64,000 nt of DNA from Arsukibacterium tuosuense (lineage in GTDB: Bacteria > Pseudomonadota > Gammaproteobacteria > Enterobacterales > Alteromonadaceae): NCBI RefSeq assembly GCF_900215315.1, contig NZ_OBEB01000006.1:248001-312000 (forward strand), written 5' to 3'. This document shows positions 16,302-25,719 of this stretch, in pieces. The position numbers and the translations under genes were made by a program. Every line of letters begins with the position of its first letter. The first letter of the stretch is position 1. The notes below the pieces were generated by a model that saw only the letters and a program-made list of their open reading frames with translations, did not search any database and was not told the DNA's origin.

Positions 16302-16988
16302 ATGCGTACTTTTGTGTCGGTATTATCCGCGGTATTTGCAGGCCTGTTATTGTCGGCTTGCGCGGCAACGCAGCAACCTTTTGCTGACGATCCTTATTAC
16401 TCGCCAATACCGCCGGAGCCAGCGCCACGGCCGGTGTTGAAAACCGGCTCGTTGTTTGCGCAGCATCATTCTAATAGCCTCTATTCTGATAACAAAGCGA
16501 GACACGAGGGCGACATTATAACTGTAGTACTGCGCGAGCGGACTCAGGCCTCCAAGCAAGCCAAACATGAATCTGGCAAGGACAGCAGCGTAACAGTCGA
16601 CCCGATGATCGGTTTGGGTGGCCGCGCAGTGTCAGTGGCCGGCAATGTATTGCAGTTTGGTGCGAATTCAACGTCGGAATTTACCGGTGATGCCAAAGCG
16701 GATCAAAGCAACAGTCTGGTGGGTGATATTTCTGTCAATGTATTACAGGTTATGGCTAACGGCAATTTAGTTATCCGTGGTGAAAAGTGGTTAACCCTGA
16801 ATACCGGCAAAGAATACATCCGCTTAACCGGCATTATCAGGCCGCAGGATGTTGATGTGAATAACACGGTTGAGTCAAACAAAATTGCTAATGCCCGCAT
16901 TGAATACAGTGGTACCGGGGCTCACCATTATGGTCAGTCGCCGGGTTGGTTAAGCCGGTTCTTTAACGGGCCATTGTGGCCATTTTAG
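16302..16988 (+). CDS. flgH: FlgH, L-ring lipoprotein
   Basis: The 228-residue outer-membrane lipoprotein has a signal peptide ending in lipobox LSAC (Cys20) and forms the L ring. Diagnostic segments are GSLFAQHHSNSLYSDNKARHEGDIITVVLRE (about 49-79) and the C-terminal NLVIRGEKWLTLNTGKEYIRLTGIIRPQDV (about 152-181). A Shine-Dalgarno CGGAGG precedes the ATG. Confidence 0.96.
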   Translation: MRTFVSVLSAVFAGLLLSACAATQQPFADDPYYSPIPPEPAPRPVLKTGSLFAQHHSNSLYSDNKARHEGDIITVVLRERTQASKQAKHESGKDSSVTVDPMIGLGGRAVSVAGNVLQFGANSTSEFTGDAKADQSNSLVGDISVNVLQVMANGNLVIRGEKWLTLNTGKEYIRLTGIIRPQDVDVNNTVESNKIANARIEYSGTGAHHYGQSPGWLSRFFNGPLWPF

Positions 16989-17045
16989 ACGATTCGTTGC
17001 GACGGTTGCAGTCGATACGTTATGGCCTTCTCAGGAGTAAAGACG

Positions 17046-18152
17046 ATGTTGCGGATAAAATTGGCCGGGTGCCTGGCACTATTGCTGCCGCTGTTTTTAA
17101 CAATAGGCTCAGCCCAGGCGGCCCGGATTAAAGACGTAGCTGATATTGACGGCGTGCGGGCCAACCAGTTAGTAGGGTATGGTCTGGTAGTGGGTTTACC
17201 TGGTACCGGTGAGCAAAGCCCGTTCACTGAGCAAAGCTTTCGTACCATGCTGGCAAATTTTGGTATCAATATGCCGGCCGGTCAGCGCAGCCAGATTAAA
17301 AATGTGGCGGCGGTGGCGGTACATGCTGAGTTGCCGGCATTTGCCAAGCCGGGGCAAACTATCGATATTACGGTGTCGTCTGTTGGCAGTGCTAAGAGTC
17401 TGCGTGGTGGTACCTTACTACAAACCTTTCTTACCGGTCTGGATGGCAACGTTTACGCTATTGCCCAGGGTAGTTTAATTGTCAGTGGCCTGGGCGCTGA
17501 AGGCCTGGATGGCTCACGTATTCTGGTCAACACGCCAACCGTTGGCCGCATTCCAAATGGTGCCATGGTAGAGCGGGAAGTCATCTCGCCGTTTGGTAAT
17601 GGTGACTTCATTACCTTTAACTTAAAACGGGCCGACTTTACCACGTCAAAACGACTGGCTGAGGTAATTAACCAGTTTATGGGCCCTGACACGGCGTACT
17701 CGCAAGACGCCAGTTCAGTGCAGGTAAGGGCGCCGCGTGATCTGTCGCAGCGGGTGTCTTATTTGTCTACTTTAGAAAACCTGGAGTTTGCGCCAGCGGA
17801 TCATTCAGCCAAAATTATTATTAACTCGCGCACCGGCACTATTGTTATTGGCAAAGATGTCAGATTGTTTCCGGCAGCGGTTACCCATGGCGGCTTAACC
17901 GTTACCATCGCCGAAAACCCGGAAGTGGTGCAGCCTAATCCGTTTGGAGAGGGAGTTACGGCGATTGAAGAGAATACCATTATTGATGTCACCCGGGAAA
18001 ACTCGCGGATGTTTAAATTTGACCCGGGAGTCACCCTTGATGACCTGGTGCGGACCGTTAACGCGGTTGGCGCAGCACCGGGTGATTTGATGGCCATTCT
18101 GGAGGCACTAAAAGAAGCGGGCGCCATTCATGGCGAACTGGTGGTGATCTAA
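17046..18152 (+). CDS. flgI: FlgI, P-ring protein
   Basis: The periplasmic protein of 368 residues forms the P ring around the rod. The chosen ATG (17046) has CAGGAG 9 bases upstream and starts a clean signal peptide (MLRIKLAG, hydrophobic run, cleavage after AQA). An upstream in-frame ATG at 17022 lacks this. Mature FlgI begins [30 protein letters not shown], diagnostic for the family, and ends with [26 protein letters not shown]. It depends on FlgA for assembly. One base separates it from flgJ. Confidence 0.96.
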   Translation: MLRIKLAGCLALLLPLFLTIGSAQAARIKDVADIDGVRANQLVGYGLVVGLPGTGEQSPFTEQSFRTMLANFGINMPAGQRSQIKNVAAVAVHAELPAFAKPGQTIDITVSSVGSAKSLRGGTLLQTFLTGLDGNVYAIAQGSLIVSGLGAEGLDGSRILVNTPTVGRIPNGAMVEREVISPFGNGDFITFNLKRADFTTSKRLAEVINQFMGPDTAYSQDASSVQVRAPRDLSQRVSYLSTLENLEFAPADHSAKIIINSRTGTIVIGKDVRLFPAAVTHGGLTVTIAENPEVVQPNPFGEGVTAIEENTIIDVTRENSRMFKFDPGVTLDDLVRTVNAVGAAPGDLMAILEALKEAGAIHGELVVI

Positions 18153-18153
18153 C

Positions 18154-19215
18154 ATGAGCCTGACTAAAACCCAAGTCTCTTATCATGATGTTAACAGCCT
18201 GCAGAATATTAAAACGGCCGCTAAAACCGACGAAAAAGCCGGTTTAAGACAGGCTGCCGAGCAGTTTGAGGCGATTTTTATGAGCATGCTACTGACCAGT
18301 ATGCGCAAAGCCAATTCTGCATTTGAATCCGAAGGCATGATGAATAGTCAGACCACTGAGTTTTACCGGGATATGCACGACAGTCAGTTGTCTACCGACT
18401 TGGCGCAGAAAGGCGCGCTTGGCCTGGCTGACTTATTAGTGGCCCAGCTGGACCCGACAGCGGGTATCAACCGGCCTGTAAAAGACAGTGAACTGAAGAT
18501 GCCGGGCACAGCCAGTTTTAATCCGCTGCCACAGCGACCGGATGTCAGTAAGGCAGTAAACAGCAGTGAGCTGAGCACGGGTGTAAGACACACTTTACAA
18601 GCTATCGCTGATTTGCCTGCAGGCCCACCAATTACTAACATGAACAAAGCAACAACGCAGACTGCTGCAACTGAACCGGTTGTGCCAGCTGACTGGAAAA
18701 TTAGCTCGCCGCAGGAATTTGTCCGTAAATTATTGCCGGCGGCAAAGCAGGCAGCAAAAGCGCTGGGGCTGGATCCGATGGCGATGATCGCCCAGGCAGC
18801 GCTGGAGACCGGCTGGGGCCAGCGGATGATTAAAACCGCCAAAGGTGACAACAGTTTCAATTTGTTCGGCATTAAGGCTAATAACAATTGGCAGGGCGAA
18901 AGTGCGGTAGTTGATACGCTGGAGTTTCGGGGGGGAGTAGCTCAGAAGGAGCAGGCCAGGTTCCGCTCTTACGGCTCGCCAGAGCAAAGCCTGCAGGATT
19001 ATGCCAGTTTTATCAGTAATAGCCCGCGCTATCAGCAGGCGTTGCAGGTCACCGCGGAGCCGGCTGCATACTTTAATGAATTACAGGCGGCAGGTTATGC
19101 CACTGATCCTGAATATGCCCAAAAAATTATGGCGGTATATCAAAGCCCTACCTTTAATCAGGTGCGGGCTGAGCTAAATGCCGCTCAAGATTTTAATTTT
19201 GGCGCCGATGAATAG
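18154..19215 (+). CDS. flgJ: FlgJ, rod-cap protein with peptidoglycan hydrolase domain
   Basis: The 353-residue bifunctional protein has an N-terminal rod-binding domain (about 30-105, QFEAIFMSMLLTSMRKAN) that caps the rod, a variable linker (about 110-180), and a C-terminal glucosaminidase domain (about 185-335). The catalytic Glu lies in AALETGWGQ (about 213-221), followed by SFNLFGIKA. It opens the peptidoglycan layer for the rod. The two-domain form is typical of gammaproteobacteria. Confidence 0.95.
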   Translation: MSLTKTQVSYHDVNSLQNIKTAAKTDEKAGLRQAAEQFEAIFMSMLLTSMRKANSAFESEGMMNSQTTEFYRDMHDSQLSTDLAQKGALGLADLLVAQLDPTAGINRPVKDSELKMPGTASFNPLPQRPDVSKAVNSSELSTGVRHTLQAIADLPAGPPITNMNKATTQTAATEPVVPADWKISSPQEFVRKLLPAAKQAAKALGLDPMAMIAQAALETGWGQRMIKTAKGDNSFNLFGIKANNNWQGESAVVDTLEFRGGVAQKEQARFRSYGSPEQSLQDYASFISNSPRYQQALQVTAEPAAYFNELQAAGYATDPEYAQKIMAVYQSPTFNQVRAELNAAQDFNFGADE

Positions 19216-19250
19216 CATGTTAGCCACCCGATGTGGCAACGGAGCAACCT

Positions 19251-21272
19251 ATGTCAGATAACTTACTTAGAATTGGTACTTCAGCCGTATTGGCTAATTC
19301 TACTTTGCTGAATACCACAAGTAATAATATCGCCAATATCAATACCCCGGGTTATGTCAGACAGCGCACTGAATTTGAAGCTGAGCAGCTGGGCCTGGGC
19401 GTTGGCAGGGGTACGACAGAAAGGTTGGTTAGCGAGTTTACCCTGAAACAATTACGTCGTGATACGTCAAACTATTCGTTTGCTCAGCAATATGTTTCAG
19501 AAGCAAACCGGGTGGATGCGTTGTTTTCAAACCCGGCCAATAGTATAGCCACCGGCGTGAATGATTTATTCAAACAATTTCAAATTGCTAATAATGAACC
19601 TGCTACCCTGGCCAACCGGCAACTGATTATTGGTAGCTCTCAGGCGTTGCTGGACAAGTTTTCGACCTTGTCCAGCCTGGTATTGGATCAAGAGAATTTT
19701 GTAAACCAACAACTGGATATTTATACCAGTGAAACAAATGGTTACATCAAGCAAATTGCAGATCTGAACCTGGAGATAGCCTCATTCGGTACCGGAGCCG
19801 CCCGCCCGGTGCCGCTGGACCTGCTGGATAAACGCGATTTTGCCATTCAGAAGCTGGCTGAAATGGTCGAGATTAAAACGCTTGATTCAGCAAATGGTGA
19901 AAAACTGGTTTTCTTAGGTACCGGTCAGTCTTTGGTTGTCGAGCGGGGGCAGTTTAATCTGATGACGTTGCGTGGTGATCCTGATCCAACACAGCGCGAG
20001 CTAAAACTGCAGTTATCAGCACGTTCCAGTATAGAGCGTGATATTGATATTGAGGCTGTTGGCGGCAAAATTGGCGGCTTGCTCGAGTTCAGAGAAGAAA
20101 TTCTTATCCCTACCCAGAATCGTCTGGGCCAGTTGGCATTGTCGATGACCGACGCCATTAACAGCCAGAACCGCCTGGGTATGAATTTAAATGGTGAGAT
20201 AGGGGGCGACTTATTCACCTTGCCTGTTAGCGAAGGTTACGATTTTGCGTCTAATGCCGGCACAGGTTTTGTAAGTGTTGCCATTGAACCCGGTAAAGGC
20301 AATAGTTTGCCGCCAAACGATTTTTTACTGACCGTAACTGCAGCTGATGAAATAACGCTGCAGGCGCTTGACGCTAAGGGCAATGTTATAGCGGGTTCCG
20401 ACAAAGTCGTTAGCGGTTTAACCTTCCCGGTAACGATAAACTCAGCGGATGCTGCTGATGATTTGTATGGTCTGGAGATCACGATTGATGGTGCCCCCGC
20501 GGTCGGTGATCAGTTTGAGCTAAAACCGTTAAGCGTTGCCTCCCGTACCTTACAGCTGGCCACCACCAGGCCAGAGGATGTCGCGTTAGCATCGCCTGTG
20601 CGAACAGAGTTTACGGTTGCTAACCTGGGTAATGCTCAGGTAGAAGGTTTAACGGTAACGGACACGACTCCCGCAACCTTACCGGATTATGGCTTTGATA
20701 CACCGTCAGGGTTAATTAATGGTCCCTGGACTATGACTTATACTGGTGGTGATACTTTTGAAATTGTTGACAACCTGGGTAACCCGGTAGCAACGGCAGC
20801 CTTTGGCTCAAATCAATATCAGGACGTTTTTGCTCAGGCGGGCGTAGATGTCGGCTTTGATTTTTCAGTAACCGGGGTGCCGGCGGTAGGTGATACCTTC
20901 AGTATAAGCTTCAATGATGGTGGTTTTAATGATAACCGCAATGGCCTGGCCTTGTCGGCGTTACAAACAGATAAAACAACCCGCTTGAATCCGTTGTCAG
21001 CGCCAGACAGTGCTAATGCTGTGAATTTCAATCAGTCCTATGCAGAGATGGTTAGCTTAATTGGCGAGCGAACCAGCCAGGCCCGTAACAACGAGGCTGC
21101 CAGTAAAGCTTTACTGGATCAAACTACTGCCTGGTATGAATCATTGTCAGGGGTAAGTCTGGATGAGGAAGCATCCAATTTAGTCCGTTTTCAGCAAACC
21201 TACGCAGCAGCAGCTAAGATTATTTCGACATCACAAACCGTTTTTGACACCTTGTTGGCATCGGTGAGGTAG
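19251..21272 (+). CDS. flgK: FlgK, hook-filament junction protein 1
   Basis: The 673-residue hook-associated protein has the N-terminal LLRIGTSAVLANSTLLNTTSNNIANINTPGYVRQR and C-terminal EEASNLVRFQQTYAAAAKIISTSQTVFDTLLASVR, the FlgK terminal helices. The ATG at 19251 has CGGAG 7 bases upstream; an in-frame GTG at 19233 would add 6 unlikely residues. FlgK is exported with the FlgN chaperone and joins hook to filament with FlgL, 2 bases downstream. Confidence 0.95.
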   Translation: MSDNLLRIGTSAVLANSTLLNTTSNNIANINTPGYVRQRTEFEAEQLGLGVGRGTTERLVSEFTLKQLRRDTSNYSFAQQYVSEANRVDALFSNPANSIATGVNDLFKQFQIANNEPATLANRQLIIGSSQALLDKFSTLSSLVLDQENFVNQQLDIYTSETNGYIKQIADLNLEIASFGTGAARPVPLDLLDKRDFAIQKLAEMVEIKTLDSANGEKLVFLGTGQSLVVERGQFNLMTLRGDPDPTQRELKLQLSARSSIERDIDIEAVGGKIGGLLEFREEILIPTQNRLGQLALSMTDAINSQNRLGMNLNGEIGGDLFTLPVSEGYDFASNAGTGFVSVAIEPGKGNSLPPNDFLLTVTAADEITLQALDAKGNVIAGSDKVVSGLTFPVTINSADAADDLYGLEITIDGAPAVGDQFELKPLSVASRTLQLATTRPEDVALASPVRTEFTVANLGNAQVEGLTVTDTTPATLPDYGFDTPSGLINGPWTMTYTGGDTFEIVDNLGNPVATAAFGSNQYQDVFAQAGVDVGFDFSVTGVPAVGDTFSISFNDGGFNDNRNGLALSALQTDKTTRLNPLSAPDSANAVNFNQSYAEMVSLIGERTSQARNNEAASKALLDQTTAWYESLSGVSLDEEASNLVRFQQTYAAAAKIISTSQTVFDTLLASVR

Positions 21273-21274
21273 TA

Positions 21275-22510
21275 ATGAGATTATCATTTAATATGAAGTT
21301 TAATGCTGGCCTGGACGGCATTTTAAATACCCAGCAAAAGATGAACCGGGCGCAGGATCAACTGACCAAACAAACCCGGATCCTGACCCCTGCAGATGAC
21401 CCGGCTGCCTCCGCTAAAGTGTTGGGTCTGGATCAGAACCTGGAGCAGGTTGCGCAGTTTCAGAATAATAGTGTGCTGCTGAAAAATAACCTGGCACTGG
21501 AAGAAACCGTGTTAACCAATATGCGCACTTCTATCGACCGTGCCCGGGTGTTGGCAATTGCCTCTGGCAATGGTGCTTACACCGATAATGACAAGCAAGC
21601 CGTAGCACAGGAACTAAAAAATATTCAGGTAGAATTACTGGATTTGATGAATACCCGCAATGCTGAAGGCGGCTATATTTTTTCGGGGTATCAGGACAAA
21701 ACACAAAGCTACACGTTTAATGCTGCGACGGGTATTTATGAGTTTCAGGGCGATGATGGCCAGAAAGCACTGCAAATATCACCCACTATAGCCTTGCCAG
21801 GTAATGACAGTGGTAAGTCAGTATTTGAAAACGTTGATGCCAGACTCAAAACCACGCCGGCGGCGATAGTGGCTGGCGGAGCTACGGCAGCCACAGTGTC
21901 GGTCACTAACCAAAGCCGGTTTGATACATTCTATAAGCAAACCTATGACAGCCTGACACCCGCTAACAATGATTTTAATGTTGTTCTGACTGCGCCCTCG
22001 AATTATGAGATCCAGCAAAACGGTACGCCTTTGGTACCTCCGGTAACAGGCACTTTTGTGGCCGATGAGCCCATTCAGTTTAATGGTTTAACTATAGAGA
22101 TTAGCGGAGCAGCAGCGGTGCCCGGCCAGGTAGATTTTTCACTGCAGCCACCAGAGAAGAAAAATATTCTGACTACCATTGGTGAATTTATCACTGCACT
22201 TGAAGATCCTTCGCTTTCTATTTCTGAATTTGGGGAATCAATCAGTGATACCCTGACTCAGGTGACATCAGCGTCATCAAATATCGACAGCACCTTGTCA
22301 ACAATCGGTGGCAGAGTGAATGTGCTGGATAGTGTGTTTGGTACGAATGAAGATTTAACCATTAACAATAAGTCGTATCGCGCCGATTTGGCTGAGGTGG
22401 ACTACGCGGCCGCATTGACAGAGATAACTAAGCAGGAAATTGCCCTGGAAGCCATTTCAGCAACCTTTACTAAGGTATCCGGCGTAAGTCTGTTCGACTA
22501 TATAAGATAA
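21275..22510 (+). CDS. flgL: FlgL, hook-filament junction protein 2
   Basis: The 411-residue flagellin-like junction protein has the N-terminal GLDGILNTQQKMNRAQDQLTKQTRILTPADDPAASAKVLGLDQ (about 13-54) and the C-terminal AALTEITKQEIALEAISATFTKVSGVSLFDYI, both typical of FlgL. The Shine-Dalgarno GAGGTAG overlaps the flgK stop region. It is the last gene of the flgF unit and is followed by a short hairpin and the first flagellin promoter. Confidence 0.95.
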   Translation: MRLSFNMKFNAGLDGILNTQQKMNRAQDQLTKQTRILTPADDPAASAKVLGLDQNLEQVAQFQNNSVLLKNNLALEETVLTNMRTSIDRARVLAIASGNGAYTDNDKQAVAQELKNIQVELLDLMNTRNAEGGYIFSGYQDKTQSYTFNAATGIYEFQGDDGQKALQISPTIALPGNDSGKSVFENVDARLKTTPAAIVAGGATAATVSVTNQSRFDTFYKQTYDSLTPANNDFNVVLTAPSNYEIQQNGTPLVPPVTGTFVADEPIQFNGLTIEISGAAAVPGQVDFSLQPPEKKNILTTIGEFITALEDPSLSISEFGESISDTLTQVTSASSNIDSTLSTIGGRVNVLDSVFGTNEDLTINNKSYRADLAEVDYAAALTEITKQEIALEAISATFTKVSGVSLFDYIR

Positions 22511-22523
22511 ATCATATCCTAAC

Positions 22524-22541
22524 GCCTGACAGCCGTCAGGC
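22524..22541 (+). repeat. Short hairpin after flgL
   Basis: GCCTGAC and GTCAGGC form a 7-bp stem with a 4-base loop, 13 bases after the flgL stop. The following bases are A-rich rather than T-rich, so it is not a standard intrinsic terminator; it could stabilise the flgL mRNA end. Confidence 0.45.
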
Positions 22542-22562
22542 AGAAAAATCTTAAAAAATAAT

Positions 22563-22589
22563 TCAAGTTTTCCAGGATAGCACCGATAA
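22563..22589 (+). promoter_or_regulatory. Sigma-28 promoter of flagellin 1
   Basis: -35 TCAAGTTT (22563-22570), an 11-base spacer and -10 ACCGATAA (22582-22589) each differ from the FliA consensus at one base. The predicted leader is about 67 bases. Confidence 0.85.
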
Positions 22590-22662
22590 ATAAGTATCAG
22601 GCAGATAAATCAGGATTTAAGGGCTGATTTATCACTAGTTACGGATTATCGGGAGCGATATC

Positions 22663-23490
22663 ATGGCTTTATATGTAAACACAAACATTTCATCTTTAAA
22701 TGCACAACGCCAGTTGGTTAACTCTGGTAATTCACTTGATACTGCATTTAGACGCCTTTCTTCCGGTTTTCGGATTAACAGCGCTGCTGATGATGCAGCA
22801 GGCTTACAAATCAGCAACCGCTTAACCAGTCAGATAAACGGCTTAGATCAGGCAGCGCGTAACGCTAACGATGGTATTTCACTGGCTCAGGTCGCTGAGG
22901 GGGCAATGGAAGAGATTACCAATTCATTGCAACGTGTCCGCACGTTGGCCATTCAGTCACAAAATGGTATTAACAGTTCAACAGACCGTGCCGCACTTCA
23001 AAAGGAAGTCACTGCATTAAAAGCTGAGATGAGTCGTGTTGCATCCAGTACTCAATTTGGTACTCAAAATTTGTTAGCAGGTGGTTTTTCTGCTACTTTC
23101 CTGGTGGGTGCCAATGCTGGTCAAAACATTGATATTAAGTTGTCGCGCACGGGTGGCTACGGCACTAATGCGTTGGGGTTGAGCGCGTTAAGTGTGTCGT
23201 CAGTTGGCGGCGCATCAGCAGCTTTGGCACTGATCGATACCGCTATTGGGGTAATTGATGGCACACGCGCTGATTTAGGTGCGGTGCAAAATCGCTTTCA
23301 GGCAACCATTCGCAACTTAACTAATATTTCTGAGAACGTATCTGGCGCGCGTAGCCGGATACGAGATACTGACTTTGCCAAAGAAACAGCCGAGTTAACC
23401 CGAACTCAGATCCTGCAGCAAACCAGTACGACGGTGTTGGCGCAGGCGAATCAGCGGCCGCAGGCAGCGTTAAGTTTATTACAGGGCTAA
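22663..23490 (+). CDS. Flagellin 1
   Basis: The 275-residue filament subunit starts MALYVNTNISSLNAQRQL and contains LSSGFRINSAADDAAGLQISNRL (about 32-54). The C-terminal helix includes NISENVSGARSRIRDTDFAKETAELTR and ends QANQRPQAALSLLQG. The variable domain is small (about 130-200), as in short flagellins that are often glycosylated at Ser/Thr. Its C-terminal third is identical in protein to flagellin 2 though the DNA differs at many silent sites. It has its own sigma-28 promoter and terminator. It is one of four clustered flagellins. Confidence 0.97.
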   Translation: MALYVNTNISSLNAQRQLVNSGNSLDTAFRRLSSGFRINSAADDAAGLQISNRLTSQINGLDQAARNANDGISLAQVAEGAMEEITNSLQRVRTLAIQSQNGINSSTDRAALQKEVTALKAEMSRVASSTQFGTQNLLAGGFSATFLVGANAGQNIDIKLSRTGGYGTNALGLSALSVSSVGGASAALALIDTAIGVIDGTRADLGAVQNRFQATIRNLTNISENVSGARSRIRDTDFAKETAELTRTQILQQTSTTVLAQANQRPQAALSLLQG

Positions 23491-23502
23491 TATTCTCCTT
23501 CG

Positions 23503-23531
23503 TAAAAAAGCCACCGCAAGGTGGTTTTTTG
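23503..23531 (+). terminator. Intrinsic terminator after flagellin 1
   Basis: A6 then GCCACC, a GCAA loop, GGTGG and T6 form a strong A/T-flanked hairpin 13 bases after the stop. It isolates flagellin 1 from flagellin 2. Confidence 0.88.
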
Positions 23532-23588
23532 TTTTTAAGCATGCTTAATTGCTATTTATTGATTAAGTAGTTATTTGTATTTCTTTAC

Positions 23589-23615
23589 TAAAGTTTTTCG
23601 TTTTTTTTCCGATAC
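23589..23615 (+). promoter_or_regulatory. Sigma-28 promoter of flagellin 2
   Basis: A perfect -35 TAAAGTTT (23589-23596), an 11-base T-rich spacer and -10 TCCGATAC (23608-23615) are seen. The predicted leader is about 74 bases. Confidence 0.8.
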
Positions 23616-23695
23616 ATATATGACACTTTTTAACGGTTATCTGCCAAATTAAGGTTGATTCTGTTAGTGTTTAATTTAATATCAGGAGAGTAAAC

Positions 23696-24520
23696 ATGGC
23701 TTTATATGTCAATACGAATACTTCGTCATTAAATGCCCAGCGTCAGCTTTTTAACTCTGGCAATGCACTGGATACTGCATTTAAACGATTATCATCTGGT
23801 TTTCGGATTAACAGCGCAGCTGACGACGCCGCGGGCTTACAAATCAGTAACCGCTTGACCAGTCAGATTAACGGCCTTGACCAGGCTGCTCGTAATGCCA
23901 ACGACGGTATTTCTCTGGCGCAGGTAGCAGAAGGCGCGATGGAAGAAATTACCAATTCATTGCAGCGTGTTCGCACATTAGCCATTCAGTCTCAAAATGG
24001 CATTAACAGTTCAACAGACCGGGCTGCGCTGCAAAAAGAGGTCACCGCATTAAAAGCTGAAATGAGCCGCGTAGCTTCTACTACTCAGTTTGGGGTAACC
24101 AACCTGTTGTCCGGTGGCTTCTCAGCGTCATTTTTGGTCGGCGCCAATGCCGGACAGAATATTGACATTAAACTGTCAAGAACAGGGGGTTATGGTACCA
24201 ATGCGCTGGGGTTAAGTGCTCTGAGTGTGTCGTCAGTGGGCGGCGCTTCAGCAGCCCTGGCACTGATCGATACTGCCATAGGGGTAATTGATGGTACGCG
24301 CGCCGATTTAGGTGCGGTGCAAAACCGGTTTCAGGCAACTATTCGTAACTTAACCAACATTTCAGAAAACGTATCTGGTGCGCGTAGCCGGATCCGTGAT
24401 ACTGACTTTGCTAAAGAAACGGCCGAGTTGACCCGGACCCAGATTTTACAGCAAACCAGCACTACTGTGTTAGCCCAGGCTAATCAGCGGCCTCAGGCGG
24501 CCCTGAGCTTACTGCAGTAA
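23696..24520 (+). CDS. Flagellin 2
   Basis: The 274-residue flagellin starts MALYVNTNTSSLNAQRQLF. From about residue 150 to the end it matches flagellin 1 exactly except for the missing final Gly; differences cluster in the first 30 residues and at about 130-150 (FGVTNLLSGGFSASF). It has its own sigma-28 promoter. Only 57 bases, carrying a hairpin but no promoter, separate it from flagellin 3, so the two are probably partly co-transcribed. Confidence 0.97.
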   Translation: MALYVNTNTSSLNAQRQLFNSGNALDTAFKRLSSGFRINSAADDAAGLQISNRLTSQINGLDQAARNANDGISLAQVAEGAMEEITNSLQRVRTLAIQSQNGINSSTDRAALQKEVTALKAEMSRVASTTQFGVTNLLSGGFSASFLVGANAGQNIDIKLSRTGGYGTNALGLSALSVSSVGGASAALALIDTAIGVIDGTRADLGAVQNRFQATIRNLTNISENVSGARSRIRDTDFAKETAELTRTQILQQTSTTVLAQANQRPQAALSLLQ

Positions 24521-24527
24521 AACCGTT

Positions 24528-24548
24528 AGCCGGGATTATGTCCCGGCT
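24528..24548 (+). repeat. Hairpin between flagellins 2 and 3
   Basis: AGCCGGGA and TCCCGGCT form an 8-bp perfect stem with a 5-base loop (TTATG). There is no T tract directly after; a weak GCC-AAA-GGC-TTTT element follows. It may attenuate transcription into flagellin 3 or protect the 3' end of the flagellin 2 message. Confidence 0.6.
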
Positions 24549-24577
24549 GCCAAAGGCTTTTACATAGGAGCAGTAAT

Positions 24578-25405
24578 ATGGCACTTGTTGTGAATAGCAA
24601 CCAGTCGTCACTGGCATCTCAGCGCTTGCTAAGTAATGCTACTGCCGGTCTGTCAACCAGTTTTGAACGTCTGGCATCCGGTCTGCGGATAAACCGGGCG
24701 GCAGATGATGCAGCCGGCCTGGTAATCTCTAACGTGTTAACCAGTCAGGTCAATGGATTGGATCAGGCAGTGCGCAATGCCAATGATGCGATCTCTTTGG
24801 TACAGGTAACTGAGGGGGGAATGGATGAAATCCAGACCAGTATTCAACGCCTGCGCGTGCTGGCCATTCAGTCTGAAAATGGTATTAACAGTGAAGCTGA
24901 TGTCAGCGCATTACAGCAGGAATTTGATGAACTAACAGCAGCAATTCAGAACATTGCGGAGAATACTGAATTTGGCGGTATTAAACTGCTTGACGGTTCG
25001 GTAACCGCTGCGGTGTTTCAGATCGGTGCCAACGCCGGTCAGAAAATTAGCATTGATCTGGCAACTGGTTATGGAAGTGACGCTACCGGTTTAGATATTG
25101 CGGACATCATGTTGGGTGCAGACGATATCGCCGATACCTTGCAGCGACTCGATGTCGCTCTGATAACCGTGGATGGGGCCAGAACCGACCTTGGGGCCTG
25201 GCAAAATGTACTGGAAACAACCATTAGCAACTTAAGTAATATCAGTGAAAACGTATCTGCGTCGCGGGGCAGGATCCGTGATACCGATTACGCCAGGGAA
25301 ACCACTGAACTAACCCGAACTCAGATAATACAGCAAAGCAGTACCTCGGTGTTGGCACAGGCTAATCAACGACCGCAGGCTGCACTCAGTGTTCTTAACC
25401 AGTAG
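24578..25405 (+). CDS. Flagellin 3 (divergent)
   Basis: The 275-residue flagellin starts MALVVNSNQSSLASQRLL and is clearly diverged from its three neighbours across the whole length: RLASGLRINRAADDAAGLVISNVLTSQ, acidic middle with FDELTAAIQNIAENTEFGG and GADDIADTLQRLD, lower similarity in the variable domain. The C-terminal helix (NISENVSASRGRIRDTDYARETTELTRTQ) is conserved, so it should polymerise. It lacks a recognisable sigma-28 promoter in the 57-base gap and probably relies on read-through from flagellin 2, giving a minor subunit. A Shine-Dalgarno AGGAG is present. A terminator follows at 25486. Confidence 0.96.
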   Translation: MALVVNSNQSSLASQRLLSNATAGLSTSFERLASGLRINRAADDAAGLVISNVLTSQVNGLDQAVRNANDAISLVQVTEGGMDEIQTSIQRLRVLAIQSENGINSEADVSALQQEFDELTAAIQNIAENTEFGGIKLLDGSVTAAVFQIGANAGQKISIDLATGYGSDATGLDIADIMLGADDIADTLQRLDVALITVDGARTDLGAWQNVLETTISNLSNISENVSASRGRIRDTDYARETTELTRTQIIQQSSTSVLAQANQRPQAALSVLNQ

Positions 25406-25447
25406 CTGCTTTGGTGACGCGCGCTAAAATATGACGCTAACCGTTAA

Positions 25448-25472
25448 CACTCTGTTGAAACTATTCAGAGTG
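25448..25472 (+). repeat. Inverted repeat after flagellin 3
   Basis: CACTCTG and CAGAGTG form a 7-bp stem with an 11-base loop, 43 bases after the stop and 13 bases before the terminator stem. Its role is unclear. Confidence 0.5.
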
Positions 25473-25485
25473 ATAAACACCCATG

Positions 25486-25521
25486 AAAGCCATCCAGCGC
25501 CTGTTCTGCATGGCTTTTTTT
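25486..25521 (+). terminator. Intrinsic terminator after flagellin 3
   Basis: AAAGCCAT pairs with ATGGCTTT across a 16-base loop and is followed by a T run (T7 in total). It lies about 80 bases after the flagellin 3 stop. Confidence 0.75.
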
Positions 25522-25593
25522 ACCCTCAGCTTTACACCTCGTTTTTGCTTTGCACAGCAAACTAAAAAATAATAAAAAAAATTATTTTTTTCC

Positions 25594-25620
25594 TAAAGTT
25601 CTTCAGAGTGCGGCCGACAA
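25594..25620 (+). promoter_or_regulatory. Sigma-28 promoter of flagellin 4
   Basis: -35 TAAAGTTC (25594-25601), an 11-base spacer and -10 GCCGACAA (25613-25620) each differ from consensus at one base. The predicted leader is about 93 bases. Confidence 0.85.
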
Positions 25621-25719
25621 CCTGATTAAGCCAAGTTGCAGCTTGGCTCAGATAGCGGAATATCCGTACTTTTAATCATAGTCTGAAGTAGCTAGTTACT
25701 GATGACTAAGGAGTGACTC

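Larger units (their letters stand above)
25406..25719 (+). other. 314-base intergenic region between flagellins 3 and 4
   Basis: The region holds, in order, a 7-bp inverted repeat (25448-25472), an intrinsic terminator (25486-25521), an A/T-rich stretch with runs of A and T (25561-25591), and the sigma-28 promoter of flagellin 4 (25594-25620). The 99-base leader before flagellin 4 carries no other feature I can name. No ORF of note is seen. Confidence 0.8.
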
